From NCBI RefSeq assembly GCF_023806125.1, contig NZ_JAMSKT010000001.1:124001-188000 (forward strand): DNA of 64,000 nucleotides, read 5' to 3'. The DNA is from Clostridium caldaquaticum (GTDB lineage Bacteria; Bacillota; Clostridia; Clostridiales; Clostridiaceae). The position numbers and the translations under genes are program-made. Below, in pieces: positions 37,202 to 46,502 of this stretch; positions within the stretch are counted from its first letter, which is position 1; each line of letters opens with the position of its first letter. Under the pieces are notes generated by a model, which ran no database searches, was not told the origin of the DNA, and was given only the letters and a program-made list of their open reading frames with translations.

Positions 37202-37747
37202 ATGAAGGTCGTAGTAAGAAAATTATTTATAAACTATGAAAAAGAAGAAAAATGGCTTAACGATATGGCTGCAAAAGGATTAAACCTTGTTTATTACTCA
37301 ATAGGAAAATATATATTTGAAAAAGGGATGCCTTCAGAATATATTTACAGAATTGAACTTTTAAATAAGTTTCCCTCAAATCCTGAGAGTAAAGCCTATA
37401 TAAATTTTATGGAGGAATCTGGAGTGGAATGTGTTGCATCTTACATGAGATGGGTTTATTTCCGAAAAAAAGCAAACGAAGGTTCTTTTGATATATATTC
37501 TGACTATGATTCACGAATAAAACTTTATAAAAAAATTGCCATATTGTATGGAACAGTTGCACTATTAAATTTATTTCCTGCAATATCAAACTTTATTCTT
37601 AGCTTAAAGAACGGAATAGTATCACATTTTTTTAACTTTTCTATTTCAATTTTAAATCTAACCATAACTGCTGTATCAACACAAATGTTTATATCTCACA
37701 TTAAAAAGATAAAAAGAATGAAAAATGAAAAACAGCTTTATGAATAA
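37202..37747 (+). CDS. DUF2812 membrane protein
   Basis: The 181-residue protein has the DUF2812 start (KLFINYEKEEKWLNDMAAKGLNLVYYSIG, given in family terms) over residues 7-95, then two membrane helices around 116-165 and a basic tail. DUF2812 genes are commonly next to PadR regulators; the function is unknown. It is the only partner in this operon, with no ABC genes beside it. Confidence 0.88.
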   Translation: MKVVVRKLFINYEKEEKWLNDMAAKGLNLVYYSIGKYIFEKGMPSEYIYRIELLNKFPSNPESKAYINFMEESGVECVASYMRWVYFRKKANEGSFDIYSDYDSRIKLYKKIAILYGTVALLNLFPAISNFILSLKNGIVSHFFNFSISILNLTITAVSTQMFISHIKKIKRMKNEKQLYE

Positions 37748-37750
37748 CTA

Positions 37751-37789
37751 AACAACAGCTGATTTCTATAAAATCAGCTGTTGTTTTTA
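37751..37789. terminator. Bidirectional terminator
   Basis: AACAACAGCTGATTT pairs perfectly with 37771-37785 around CTATA and is followed by TTTAT. It lies between the DUF2812 gene and the convergent antiporter gene. Confidence 0.9.
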
Positions 37790-38977
37790 TTAATTTTTAT
37801 CTATATGCAGTAATCTTGGTGCAGATAAACTTATTGCTACTGCACCAAGAGGTGCTGTAATTAATATGGACATTACCGCTACTGCAAGTATCACATCTCC
37901 AGAAACTACACCTAAAGATAAAGGAATAGCTCCCATAGCTGCCTGTACAGTAGCTTTAGGTATGTATGCTATTGTGCAAAACAATCTTTCCTTAAAGTTT
38001 AAGTCTGTTCCTATTAAAGAAATGATTACACCTAAACTCCTTCCAATTAGTCCAATCAAAATTATAATAATTCCAGAAATACCTGCATTAATTGCCACAG
38101 ATACATTCATCTGGGCACCTACAAGTACAAAGAGAAGTATTTCTGCAAACACCCATATTTTATTAAACTTTATAGCTAATCGCTTCCCTACTGCAGGCAT
38201 TTTTTCAAGTATAATAAAACCAATAGTCATAACTCCTAGAAGACTTGCAATCTCAATCTTACTTTTAATCAGATTTTCCATAGTTGTAAGAAGTATTGAG
38301 GCTCCTAATATAAGAAGAACTTTTTTCGTATCACGAATATGGTACTTTTTAAAAAGCTTAATAAATATAAATCCAATAATTATCCCTGCTGCAATGCCTA
38401 AAATAATAGAAACGGGTATTCCTATAAGCTTAATTCCTATATTGACATGGCTTCCGCTGTATAAACCTAAAAAAGTACTGAAAATTGTAATTGCAAACAC
38501 ATCATCAATAGAAGCTCCTGCTAATATCAAGGTTGGCACTCCTTTATTAGTACCTATACCCTTTTCCATAAAATTGAGCATTTGCGGAACTACAACTGCT
38601 GGAGAAACTGCTGCAATTATAAAACCAAGTATTCCTCCCTGAATAAAAGAAAATCCTAAAAACTTTACCGCAGCAAAGGCAATAAAAAAACCTTCAAATA
38701 TACCCGGAATACAACTCATCCTCAATGCAGGTGCTCCAACTCTGGTTAAATCTTCCTTACTTATTCCAAAACCTGCCCTAAGTAAAATTATAATAAGTGC
38801 TATTTTACGAAAGTCCGCAGAAACGTTCATTATTTCAGGTTGAATTAAATTAAACCCATAAGGTCCTATGACCACTCCTAAAATTAACATTCCAAGCAGC
38901 CCAGGCATTTTAATCTTTGCAAACAGAGTATTAAAAATTAATCCTAGTATAATTATAAGTGCTAAGCTTGTTGCCAT
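37790..38977 (-). CDS. CPA-type cation:proton antiporter under fluoride control
   Basis: The 395-residue protein has about 12 membrane helices of the Na+/H+ exchanger fold. Two adjacent acidic residues occur in GASIDDVFAI near 160, the pair found in electrogenic NapA/NhaA-like antiporters. The frame runs 28 codons further upstream, but that part is the riboswitch; GGAGGGG supports ATG 38975-38977 (MATSLALIII). Its fluoride riboswitch suggests it is made when intracellular fluoride rises; whether it moves fluoride or corrects pH/ion balance cannot be told. Confidence 0.9.
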   Translation of the reverse strand: MATSLALIIILGLIFNTLFAKIKMPGLLGMLILGVVIGPYGFNLIQPEIMNVSADFRKIALIIILLRAGFGISKEDLTRVGAPALRMSCIPGIFEGFFIAFAAVKFLGFSFIQGGILGFIIAAVSPAVVVPQMLNFMEKGIGTNKGVPTLILAGASIDDVFAITIFSTFLGLYSGSHVNIGIKLIGIPVSIILGIAAGIIIGFIFIKLFKKYHIRDTKKVLLILGASILLTTMENLIKSKIEIASLLGVMTIGFIILEKMPAVGKRLAIKFNKIWVFAEILLFVLVGAQMNVSVAINAGISGIIIILIGLIGRSLGVIISLIGTDLNFKERLFCTIAYIPKATVQAAMGAIPLSLGVVSGDVILAVAVMSILITAPLGAVAISLSAPRLLHIDKN

Positions 38978-39006
38978 AAAAATCCCCTCCATAAATAAGA
39001 TAATAA

Positions 39007-39090
39007 ATATAAAAACTCCTACAGGTACAGCTATAGTGTCGCCTGTAGGAGTCATTAGCATTTAGCGTTTCTGGTGAACTCCATCACCCA
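39007..39090 (-). promoter_or_regulatory. Fluoride (crcB-type) riboswitch with overlapping terminator
   Basis: From 39090 the minus strand reads GGGTGATGGAGTTCACC, AGAAACGCTAAATGC and TAATGACTCCTAC, which follows the crcB motif closely. CTCCTACAGG (39042-39051) is also the 5' arm of a terminator with CCTGTAGGAG (39016-39025) and TTTTTAT. Fluoride binding should hold the CUCCUAC segment and allow transcription into the antiporter gene. Confidence 0.95.
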
Positions 39091-39152
39091 TAAATTCTAA
39101 CATGCTAAATATATCATATTTTTTTATTAAAATCAACCAGATTTATCAACAT

Positions 39153-39347
39153 TTACTCTGATATAAACTGATTATTATCCACATTATACACATAACCTAT
39201 TGTTCTTAATTTTGTTTTAATTTCATCTTCCTTTATATCATAATCATCACATAGACTGTTAAGACTGTCAAACTCATCTCTGAGTTTCATATTTATTAAA
39301 CTTAACAGCATAAATACATCCATATTCTGCAGACTATCTCTATCCAC
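39153..39347 (-). CDS. DUF4250 small protein
   Basis: The 64-residue protein matches the DUF4250 pattern: LQNMDVFMLLSLINMKLRDEF, then CDDYDI and GYVYNVDNNQF. It is a small, acidic, soluble protein of unknown role, common in clostridia. The start is GTG behind GGGGGA. It lies 25 bases downstream of the secreted VCBS-like gene's stop-side region on the same strand. Confidence 0.82.
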   Translation of the reverse strand: MDRDSLQNMDVFMLLSLINMKLRDEFDSLNSLCDDYDIKEDEIKTKLRTIGYVYNVDNNQFISE

Positions 39348-39372
39348 TATTTATCCCCCGTTTCTTTTTTCT

Positions 39373-40257
39373 TTAGTTTTTAAATATTCCTACAGGAAGT
39401 ACATTTTGTGCATTTTTAATATTTTCTGACTTATTAATAGAAGTTATGTCTAATTTTATTAGCTTCATCTTTGAGCCATCATATTTCCATATGGATTTTG
39501 CATAGCCTACAACATCAGCATAGCAAAAACCTCTCAACTTTTGCACTCCTTTAAGTTCATACACACCATCTTTATCTATATCTATAGGGTGCAGCTCCTC
39601 TAAGCTGCTTTGAATTCCTTTTGTTTCCTTAAGCACTTCTCCTATACTATTATAAACTTCTGAATTTATATATATATTTTTTTTATTTGATACATCTGTA
39701 GTATATGACTTATTAATATCTTTACAAAATATATTAACCTTAAAATCATCAACATAGTTTATATCAAAGGGAATGCCTAAAGAAAACTTTTTCTGCTCAA
39801 ACAAATATAAAGCCTTATTTTTAATTAAAGAAATTAAACTATAATAAGCTCCTGTTTCCTTTCCATTACATACTTTTACAAAAATATCATCTACTTTATC
39901 TCCATTAAAATCACCTAAAAACATCTTACTATTATAACCATAATTGATTTTCCCTATTGAGAATTTAGAATACCTGTTACTTTTTCCATCCTGAAGTATT
40001 ATGTAAATGTCATCGCTCCAGGTATTTTGAGTATTACTATTCTTATGGCCTAAAAGTAAGATATCATCTTTAATATTATCTCCAGTAACATCTTCATATT
40101 TATAATCGAGTATAAAAGTATTTTCTCTTAGTTTCAGTTTATTAGTGCTGAACTCTGTATCTATTTTAAATTTTTCTTCTTCAGCTGCTTTAATATTGTT
40201 AAAAGGCAAAATGAATAATGCCAGAAATATTGCAGGGATTATTATATTTTTTTTCAT
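39373..40257 (-). CDS. Secreted VCBS/FG-GAP-like repeat protein
   Basis: The 294-residue protein has a signal peptide (to about NIKAAEE, residue 26). It carries three Ca-binding-like loops in beta-propeller spacing: DVTGDNIKDDI near 57, DFNGDKVDDIF near 115 and DIDKDGVYEL near 227. Such D-x-D/N-x-D-G loops occur in VCBS/integrin-like repeats, so an extracellular binding role is likely. The partner is unknown. GGAGGG precedes the ATG. Confidence 0.8.
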   Translation of the reverse strand: MKKNIIIPAIFLALFILPFNNIKAAEEEKFKIDTEFSTNKLKLRENTFILDYKYEDVTGDNIKDDILLLGHKNSNTQNTWSDDIYIILQDGKSNRYSKFSIGKINYGYNSKMFLGDFNGDKVDDIFVKVCNGKETGAYYSLISLIKNKALYLFEQKKFSLGIPFDINYVDDFKVNIFCKDINKSYTTDVSNKKNIYINSEVYNSIGEVLKETKGIQSSLEELHPIDIDKDGVYELKGVQKLRGFCYADVVGYAKSIWKYDGSKMKLIKLDITSINKSENIKNAQNVLPVGIFKN

Positions 40258-40341
40258 TCTTTATCCCTCCTTGCTAATATTTTTAGCATTATTCATTATA
40301 TTTATGTTTAGAAGTTTTATGGTAAATTTTTCACATATCTT

Positions 40342-42012
40342 TTAAAATAGCCCTATTATTGTTCCATCCTCTAATATATCCATTTTCTCTGCAGCAGGAA
40401 TCTTTGGAAGTCCTGGCATAACCATTATATCTCCTGTCAGCGCTACTATAAACCCTGCACCGTTTGATACTCTTATTTCCCTAACTGTAATATTAAAACC
40501 TCTTGGTCTTCCAAGCAAAGCCTGGTTATCAGATAAAGAATATTGAGTTTTTGCAACACATATAGGCAATTTATCAAGTCCAATAGCTTCTAATTCTTTA
40601 ATTTGTTTTTCTGCATCCTTCGAGAAATTCACCCCATCTGCGCCATATATTTCCCGAGCAATAATTTCTAATTTCTCTTTTATTTTTAATGATTCGTCAT
40701 ATAAAACCTTAAAATTACTTTCACCATTCTCTAGAATATGTAAAACTTTTTCAGCTAAAGCGATACCTCCTTCACCGCCCTTCGCCCAAACTTCAGTAAG
40801 TGCTACATCTACTCCTAAATTATTACAATATTCTTCGATAAACTTAAGTTCTTCTTGGCTGTCTGTAATAAATCTGTTAATTGCAACTACTGGAGTAACT
40901 CCATATTTTTTGATATTTTCGATTTGCTTTTCTAAGTTTTCAATGCCCTTAGACAAAGCTTCAACATTAGGCTCACTTAAACTATCCTTTTTTAAACCGC
41001 CATGCATTTTAAGTGCTCTAACAGTAGCTACTATAACAACACACTCCGGCTTAAGTTCACCATATCTGCACTTAATGTCAAAAAACTTTTCAGCACCTAA
41101 GTCTGCTCCAAAACCCGCTTCTGTTACTACATAATCTCCAAGCTTTAAAGCGGTTTTTGTAGCAAGGAGGCTATTACAGCCATGAGCTATATTGGCAAAT
41201 GGTCCGCCGTGAATTATAGCAGGTGTATTTTCTAATGTTTGAACAAGATTAGGCTTTATAGCATCCTTCATAAGCAGTGCCATAGCTCCTTGAACCTTTA
41301 AATCTTTACAAAATACCGGCTCCCCTTCCAAGTTATAAGCAACTAATATATTCCCAATCCTCATCTTTAAATCCATTAAATCTTTAGCTAAGCAAAGGAT
41401 AGCCATAATCTCTGAAGCAACTGTTATCATAAAGCCATCTTCTCTTAAAAAGCCGTTAACTTTTCCTCCCATTCCCACAACAATATCTCTAAGAGCTCTA
41501 TCATTCATATCCATTACTCTTTTAAAGATTATTCTTCTTGAATCAATTCTTAAATTGTTGCCCTGATGTATATGATTATCAATAGCTGCTGCAAGTAAGT
41601 TATTAGCTGCTGTTATAGCGTGCATATCTCCAGTAAAGTGAAGATTTATGTCTTCCATAGGAACTACCTGAGCATATCCACCTCCGGCAGCTCCTCCTTT
41701 AACTCCAAATACAGGTCCAAGTGAAGGCTCTCTAAGTGCGATAACAGCATTTTTTCCTAATTTGCATAAGGCCTGACCAAGTCCCACCGTAACAGTAGAT
41801 TTTCCTTCTCCTGCAGCAGTTGGATTTATAGCAGTTACTAAAATAAGCTTTCCATCTTCTTTATCGCTAAGATTTTTTAGTACATCAAGGGAAATTTTAC
41901 ATTTATACTTTCCGTAAAGATCAATGTCATCCTCTGAAAGTCCTAACTTCTCCGCAACTTTAACAATAGGCTCCATTTTTGCACTTTGTGCTATTTCTAT
42001 ATCATTTTTCAC
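40342..42012 (-). CDS. fhs: Formate-tetrahydrofolate ligase
   Basis: The 556-residue enzyme makes 10-formyl-THF from formate, THF and ATP, used in purine synthesis and the methyl branch of the Wood-Ljungdahl route. The ATP loop [21 protein letters not shown] is near residues 61-81 and [19 protein letters not shown] near 300. The start is GTG 42010-42012 with AGGAGG eight bases upstream. No other C1-pathway gene is adjacent, apart from metH about 5 kb away. Confidence 0.96.
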   Translation of the reverse strand: MKNDIEIAQSAKMEPIVKVAEKLGLSEDDIDLYGKYKCKISLDVLKNLSDKEDGKLILVTAINPTAAGEGKSTVTVGLGQALCKLGKNAVIALREPSLGPVFGVKGGAAGGGYAQVVPMEDINLHFTGDMHAITAANNLLAAAIDNHIHQGNNLRIDSRRIIFKRVMDMNDRALRDIVVGMGGKVNGFLREDGFMITVASEIMAILCLAKDLMDLKMRIGNILVAYNLEGEPVFCKDLKVQGAMALLMKDAIKPNLVQTLENTPAIIHGGPFANIAHGCNSLLATKTALKLGDYVVTEAGFGADLGAEKFFDIKCRYGELKPECVVIVATVRALKMHGGLKKDSLSEPNVEALSKGIENLEKQIENIKKYGVTPVVAINRFITDSQEELKFIEEYCNNLGVDVALTEVWAKGGEGGIALAEKVLHILENGESNFKVLYDESLKIKEKLEIIAREIYGADGVNFSKDAEKQIKELEAIGLDKLPICVAKTQYSLSDNQALLGRPRGFNITVREIRVSNGAGFIVALTGDIMVMPGLPKIPAAEKMDILEDGTIIGLF

Positions 42013-42064
42013 TTAAGTTTCCTCCTTTTTGGGTGTTTTTGCACTTGACAATTTACATTAATAA

Positions 42065-42451
42065 TTATCGTGCCAATCTTCCCATAAATTCTTCTGAATT
42101 TACAATATATCTTATGTGAGTTCCCTCTCCAATCTTAGCTTTTTCATCAAAAGCTTCTACCTTAAAGAACAATCTTTTACCCTCAATTTTTACAAGCAAG
42201 GCTTCCGCTTTTACTTTCATTCCAACTGGTGTAGCCTTTATGTGTTTTACATTTACCTCTATGCCCACAGTTGTATAACCTTCTGGAAGCCTGCTTTCTA
42301 CGCAATTTGCTGAAGCATTTTCCATAAGTGCAATCATTGCAGGAGTAGCAAAAACGTCTAAACTCCCTGAACCGTAAAATTTAGCTGTCTGTTTTTCATC
42401 TGCCAAAAGCTCCATCGAATAGGTTAATCCTTCTTTTAAATTATGCTCCAA
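42065..42451 (-). CDS. FlK-like hotdog thioesterase
   Basis: The 128-residue hotdog protein has Thr36, Glu44 and His70 in VFATPAMI, LMENA and NVKHIKAT. Their spacing (8 and 26) equals that of Thr42, Glu50 and His76 in fluoroacetyl-CoA thioesterase FlK. Counting without gaps, the FlK gate Phe36 is replaced by Ser30, so fluoroacetyl specificity is doubtful; general acyl-CoA housekeeping is more likely. The start is TTG. It lies 52 bases upstream of fhs on the same strand. Confidence 0.88.
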   Translation of the reverse strand: MEHNLKEGLTYSMELLADEKQTAKFYGSGSLDVFATPAMIALMENASANCVESRLPEGYTTVGIEVNVKHIKATPVGMKVKAEALLVKIEGKRLFFKVEAFDEKAKIGEGTHIRYIVNSEEFMGRLAR

Positions 42452-42538
42452 ATTATCGCCCCATTCCTAAATATTATTTTAACCTTATTATATCATTATA
42501 ATTTATTTATTAACAATAAATTATTACGAATTATAATC

Positions 42539-42577
42539 AAAAAAGTATAGGCATTATTCCTAATAACACCTATACTT
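42539..42577 (-). terminator. Terminator after ftsH
   Basis: On the minus strand AAGTATAGG and CCTATACTT arms, with an inner GTTATT/AATAAT extension, form a 16-bp stem with one wobble, followed by TTTTTTGATT. Confidence 0.88.
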
Positions 42578-42612
42578 CTAATCATTTATATAATTATTGT
42601 TCGTAATTATAT

Positions 42613-44415
42613 TTATGCATTATTAAATATCTCTTCAAACTCATCTGCTTCAAGCTTTTCCTTTTCAAGAAGAGCCTGTGCTACTGCATGAAGCTTATTT
42701 ATATTTTCTGTTAAAAGACTTTCTGCTTTGGAATAAGCTTCATCGATAAATCTTCTGATTTCACTGTCTATTCTAGCTGCAACCTCTTCGCTGAAGTTTC
42801 TGCTCTTACCTAAATCACGACCTATAAATACTTCATCATGACCGCTGCCATAGGATATTGGTCCAAGCTCATCGCTCATACCAAATTCCATAACCATCTT
42901 TCGAGCTATAGATGTAGTCCTATCTATATCGTTCTTAGCTCCTGTACTTATATCTCCAATGATAAGCTTCTCTGCAACTCTGCCACCAAGAAGCCCAACC
43001 ATTTCATCCTTAAGTCTTGATTTTGAAGTGTATGCTCTGTCTTCTTCAGGAAGATGCATTGTGTATCCTCCAGCCATTCCTCTAGGAATTATGCTTATCT
43101 GGTGAACAGGATCAGCATTTGGCAGAAGCTTCATAACAACTGCGTGACCAGCTTCATGATAAGCAGTTAGTTTTCTATCCTTCTCACTTACAACTCTGCT
43201 CTTCTTTTCCGGACCAGCAATAACTCTAGTTACAGCCTCTTCAAGTTCATCCATTCCGATAATCTTTTTATTATTTCTAACGGCTAAGAGAGCAGCTTCG
43301 TTCATTAGGTTTTCAAGATCCGCTCCTGTAAAACCTGGTGTTCTCTTTGCAAGCACATCAAGCTTAACTTCTTCAGCTAAAGGCTTGTTCTTTGAATGAA
43401 CTTTTAGTATTTCTTCTCTCCCCTTAACATCTGGTGCTCCCACAACTATCTGTCTGTCAAATCTTCCTGGTCTTAAAAGCGCCGGATCTAGTATGTCTGG
43501 TCTATTTGTAGCTGCTATCATTATTATTCCTTCATTAACTCCAAAACCATCCATCTCAACTAGAAGCTGATTTAAAGTCTGCTCTCTTTCATCATGACCG
43601 CCTCCAAGTCCAGCTCCTCTTTGTCTTCCTACAGCATCAATCTCATCGATAAAAATTATACAAGGCGAGTTTTTCTTTGCCTGATCGAAAAGGTCTCTGA
43701 CTCTGGAAGCACCAACACCCACAAACATTTCCACAAAGTCTGAACCAGATATGCTGAAAAATGGGACTCCAGCTTCTCCAGCTATAGCCTTAGCAAGAAG
43801 TGTCTTACCAGTTCCAGGAGGTCCTACTAATAAAACTCCTTTTGGTATTCTGGCACCAAGCTCAATGTATCTTTTTGGCTGCTTTAAAAAGTCAACTATC
43901 TCAGCAAGTTCAGCCTTTTCCTCATCTGCACCTGCTACATCATTAAAAGTAACCTTCTTTTTATCGGGAGTAGCCATTTTTGCTCTGCTTTTCCCGAAAT
44001 TCATAACTCCTCTGTTGCCTCCACCACCTTGTGATTGCTGCATAAACATAAACCAAAAGGCTACAAACAGTAAAATCAGAAGAATTGTAGGCAGATACTG
44101 TACCCAAAGAGGTATTGTTGCAGGCTTTGCATAAATTTCCTTAACTTCGCCGTTCTTTGGATATTGATTTATAAATTGAAACAGTCTTTCAGCTGGAACT
44201 ACAGTTTCATAAGCTGTTCCATCTTTATAAGTACCTGTAACAGTTCTGTCTTCATTTACTTTAAAACTCTCTATATTATTACTTATCCATTGTTTTTGAA
44301 ACTCGTTGAAAGTAATACTATTTACATTTCTGCCCGTCTCCACCAAAAATAGAGAAGCAAAAATAACTCCTACAAGTATAATAATCCAGGCCGTAATACC
44401 AGAGTATTTCTTCAT
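42613..44415 (-). CDS. ftsH: ATP-dependent zinc metalloprotease FtsH
   Basis: The 600-residue membrane protease degrades faulty and regulatory membrane proteins. Two N-terminal helices (about 8-28 and 105-125) flank an extracytoplasmic part. The AAA domain has Walker A GPPGTGKT near 197, Walker B IIFIDEID near 253 and the arginine-finger segment LLRPGRFDR. The zinc site is HEAGH near 417. The end is somewhat shorter than the E. coli protein. It follows tilS-hpt, the usual Firmicute order. Confidence 0.97.
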   Translation of the reverse strand: MKKYSGITAWIIILVGVIFASLFLVETGRNVNSITFNEFQKQWISNNIESFKVNEDRTVTGTYKDGTAYETVVPAERLFQFINQYPKNGEVKEIYAKPATIPLWVQYLPTILLILLFVAFWFMFMQQSQGGGGNRGVMNFGKSRAKMATPDKKKVTFNDVAGADEEKAELAEIVDFLKQPKRYIELGARIPKGVLLVGPPGTGKTLLAKAIAGEAGVPFFSISGSDFVEMFVGVGASRVRDLFDQAKKNSPCIIFIDEIDAVGRQRGAGLGGGHDEREQTLNQLLVEMDGFGVNEGIIMIAATNRPDILDPALLRPGRFDRQIVVGAPDVKGREEILKVHSKNKPLAEEVKLDVLAKRTPGFTGADLENLMNEAALLAVRNNKKIIGMDELEEAVTRVIAGPEKKSRVVSEKDRKLTAYHEAGHAVVMKLLPNADPVHQISIIPRGMAGGYTMHLPEEDRAYTSKSRLKDEMVGLLGGRVAEKLIIGDISTGAKNDIDRTTSIARKMVMEFGMSDELGPISYGSGHDEVFIGRDLGKSRNFSEEVAARIDSEIRRFIDEAYSKAESLLTENINKLHAVAQALLEKEKLEADEFEEIFNNA

Positions 44416-44497
44416 ACAGGCCCCCCTCTCTTTCTGTTAATCTATATTGTAAAATTGTATCATAAGGCTTTTTTCTTTACAATAAACTTATTATGAA

Positions 44498-45034
44498 TTA
44501 TTTATAAATTTCCTCTTTTAATACCCCTATAAATGGAAGATTTCTATACTTTTCTGCATAGTCCAATCCATAACCTACTAAAAATTCATCTGGGACAGAA
44601 AAACCTTTATATTTTACTCCTATTTCTGCCTTTCTTCTCTCTGGTTTATCAAGAAGACAGACTATTTCTAAACTATTAGGTTTTCTTCCTTTTAAGTATT
44701 CCATAAGATACTTTAATGTTATTCCGCTGTCTATTATATCTTCTACTACAAGCACATCCTTGCCTTCTATTTCAAAATCCAAATCCTTTAAAATTCTAAC
44801 TACTCCTGAACTTGTTGTAGAATTTCCATAGCTTGATACAGCCATAAAATCCATGCAGCATGGAATAGTAATCTCCTTTAAAAGATCTGCCATAAACATA
44901 ACAGAACCTTTAAGCACACCAACAAGCACCAGGTCTTTTCCTTCATAATCCCTGCTTATAAGGCTACCTAATTCCTTAATTTTCTCACTTATTTTTTCTT
45001 CGTCTAAAAGTATTTTTTTAATATGGTCTCTCAT
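44498..45034 (-). CDS. hpt: Hypoxanthine phosphoribosyltransferase
   Basis: The 178-residue enzyme salvages hypoxanthine and guanine using PRPP. The PRPP loop is VLVVEDIIDSGITLKYL near 95-111, and the flexible-loop Ser-Tyr is in AVSSYGNST near 68. Its 5' end overlaps the tilS 3' end by 17 bases, so the genes are co-transcribed; ftsH follows. Confidence 0.96.
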   Translation of the reverse strand: MRDHIKKILLDEEKISEKIKELGSLISRDYEGKDLVLVGVLKGSVMFMADLLKEITIPCCMDFMAVSSYGNSTTSSGVVRILKDLDFEIEGKDVLVVEDIIDSGITLKYLMEYLKGRKPNSLEIVCLLDKPERRKAEIGVKYKGFSVPDEFLVGYGLDYAEKYRNLPFIGVLKEEIYK

Positions 45035-46424
45035 TGCTGTTCCCCTTCCTAACAGTTATCTCTAGTATATTTTTTGTATCACTATTTACCTTGTAGCTTT
45101 CACTTATTCTATAGCCTACTATCCAGGCTATATCATCACCAAAGCAAATAAGCGGTATATAGTCTCTTTCCTCTTGTGGAATTTTTAAATCCATAAATAA
45201 GTCCTTTAGCTTTTTGCTTCCCTTCATACCAAGCGGAATAAACCTGTCTCCATTTTTTCTTGTTCTTAAGGTAATCCTTCCTTTAATCTTATCAAAATCA
45301 AAATATTTTATGTAAGTTTTTTCTTTAAAATCAGGCTTTTCGTCTTTATTTAATAATCTTAACTGAACTTCTAAGTTTAAGGCTTCAATATAATTTTTCT
45401 CTTCAATTTGAATAGTATATTCTTTTTTCTCTTTATAAACTTTATTAACTTCAGCTATAGAAAGTTCAATATTTTCATAATTATTAAACCCGACTAAATC
45501 CCCAGGCAAAGTTATTTTTTTCCCCGTTCCACTTTTTTGAAGATTAATAAGATCATAAATATGTACTTTTTCAATATTATATAGATTACCCTTAACCTCT
45601 CTTATAGCAAACCTAAGCAATCTGCTAAGTACTGCTTCATGTTCTTTAAAAGCTTCCTTGTATATTATAACCTTTCCGCCCTTCTTTTCACAATAGTTTC
45701 TATACTTTTCTTTACAGGTTGCTTCTAAATAATCATTATCTAAAGCCATAGTATCTGCTAATCTATTCAGACTATTTATTATATCACTATTAAAATTTTT
45801 CTCAATATAAGGAATAAGTTCAAGCCTTACTTTATTCCTCGTATAAATGTTTTCTAAATTGGTCTTGTCTATTCTGGGCTCTAATTTATTATCTCTGCAG
45901 TATTTTTCAATACTTTCTCTTTTAATATTTATTAAAGGTCTTACAAATATATTACTTCTGACTGCTTTAATCCCTGAAAGACCTTCCATACCTGTTCCTC
46001 TTATTATTCTCATAAGCACAGTTTCTGCCTTATCATTAAAGTTATGAGCCAGTGCTATTTTATCAGCTCTCAGTTTTTTATAAAGCTCCTCAAAAAATTC
46101 ATATCTAGCCTCTCTTCCTGTACTTTCAGAAGATAATCCTCTTTCTTTTGAAAGTTTTTTTATATCTACTCTCTTTACAAAGCATTCTATACCGAGTTTT
46201 CTGCAAAACTCCTCTACATACTCCTCATCCTTATCTGCTTCTTCTCCCCTGAGACAATGATTTACATGTGCAGCATACAACGTTAAGTTAAAATCTCCCT
46301 TTAAAGTATACAAAAGGTGAAGAAGACAGACAGAATCAGGTCCCCCAGATACTGCAACTATTACTTTATCATTTTTCTCAAACATATTATATTGATTTAT
46401 TGTATTCAAAACCTTATCTATCAA
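45018..46424 (-). CDS. tilS: tRNA(Ile)-lysidine synthetase
   Basis: The 468-residue enzyme puts lysidine at C34 of the CAT-anticodon tRNA-Ile. The PP-loop is VAVSGGPDSVCLLHLL near residues 23-38 (numbered from the TTG start), with HNFNDKAET near 125; the TilS substrate-binding and C-terminal domains follow. The frame opens at GTG 46433, but AGGAAG overlaps it; TTG 46422-46424 (MIDKVLNTINQYN) has normal spacing. It is first in tilS-hpt-ftsH. Confidence 0.93.
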   Translation of the reverse strand: MIDKVLNTINQYNMFEKNDKVIVAVSGGPDSVCLLHLLYTLKGDFNLTLYAAHVNHCLRGEEADKDEEYVEEFCRKLGIECFVKRVDIKKLSKERGLSSESTGREARYEFFEELYKKLRADKIALAHNFNDKAETVLMRIIRGTGMEGLSGIKAVRSNIFVRPLINIKRESIEKYCRDNKLEPRIDKTNLENIYTRNKVRLELIPYIEKNFNSDIINSLNRLADTMALDNDYLEATCKEKYRNYCEKKGGKVIIYKEAFKEHEAVLSRLLRFAIREVKGNLYNIEKVHIYDLINLQKSGTGKKITLPGDLVGFNNYENIELSIAEVNKVYKEKKEYTIQIEEKNYIEALNLEVQLRLLNKDEKPDFKEKTYIKYFDFDKIKGRITLRTRKNGDRFIPLGMKGSKKLKDLFMDLKIPQEERDYIPLICFGDDIAWIVGYRISESYKVNSDTKNILEITVRKGNSNERPY

Positions 46425-46472
46425 AACAAACACTTCCTAAATGTAATAATTAAACTTATTATAACATAAATA

Positions 46473-46493
46473 AAGGGAGACTAAATCTCCCTT
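46473..46493 (-). terminator. Terminator after spoIIE
   Basis: On the minus strand AAGGGAGA-TTTAG-TCTCCCTT is followed by TATTTATG. It is a modest intrinsic terminator before tilS. Confidence 0.65.
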
Positions 46494-46502
46494 CTATATA
46501 TT

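Noticed and set aside
37866-38642. 258-codon open frame on the plus strand
   Set aside because: It lies wholly antisense to the antiporter gene, has no ribosome site and an odd Ile/Pro/Thr-rich composition; it is a shadow.
38978-39061. 28-residue N-terminal extension of the antiporter
   Set aside because: The extension is encoded by the fluoride riboswitch and terminator, and a good ribosome site exists at the inner ATG.
36879-39347. Toxin-antitoxin pairs among small genes
   Set aside because: PadR-DUF2812 and the DUF4250 protein match other families and show no toxin motif.
37790-42451. A fluoride-resistance island joining antiporter, fhs and FlK-like thioesterase
   Set aside because: Only the antiporter has the riboswitch, intervening genes are unrelated, and the thioesterase gate residue differs from FlK.
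42065-46424. Frameshifts in housekeeping genes
   Set aside because: All read through at normal length with intact motifs; changes of frame are only normal overlaps between genes.
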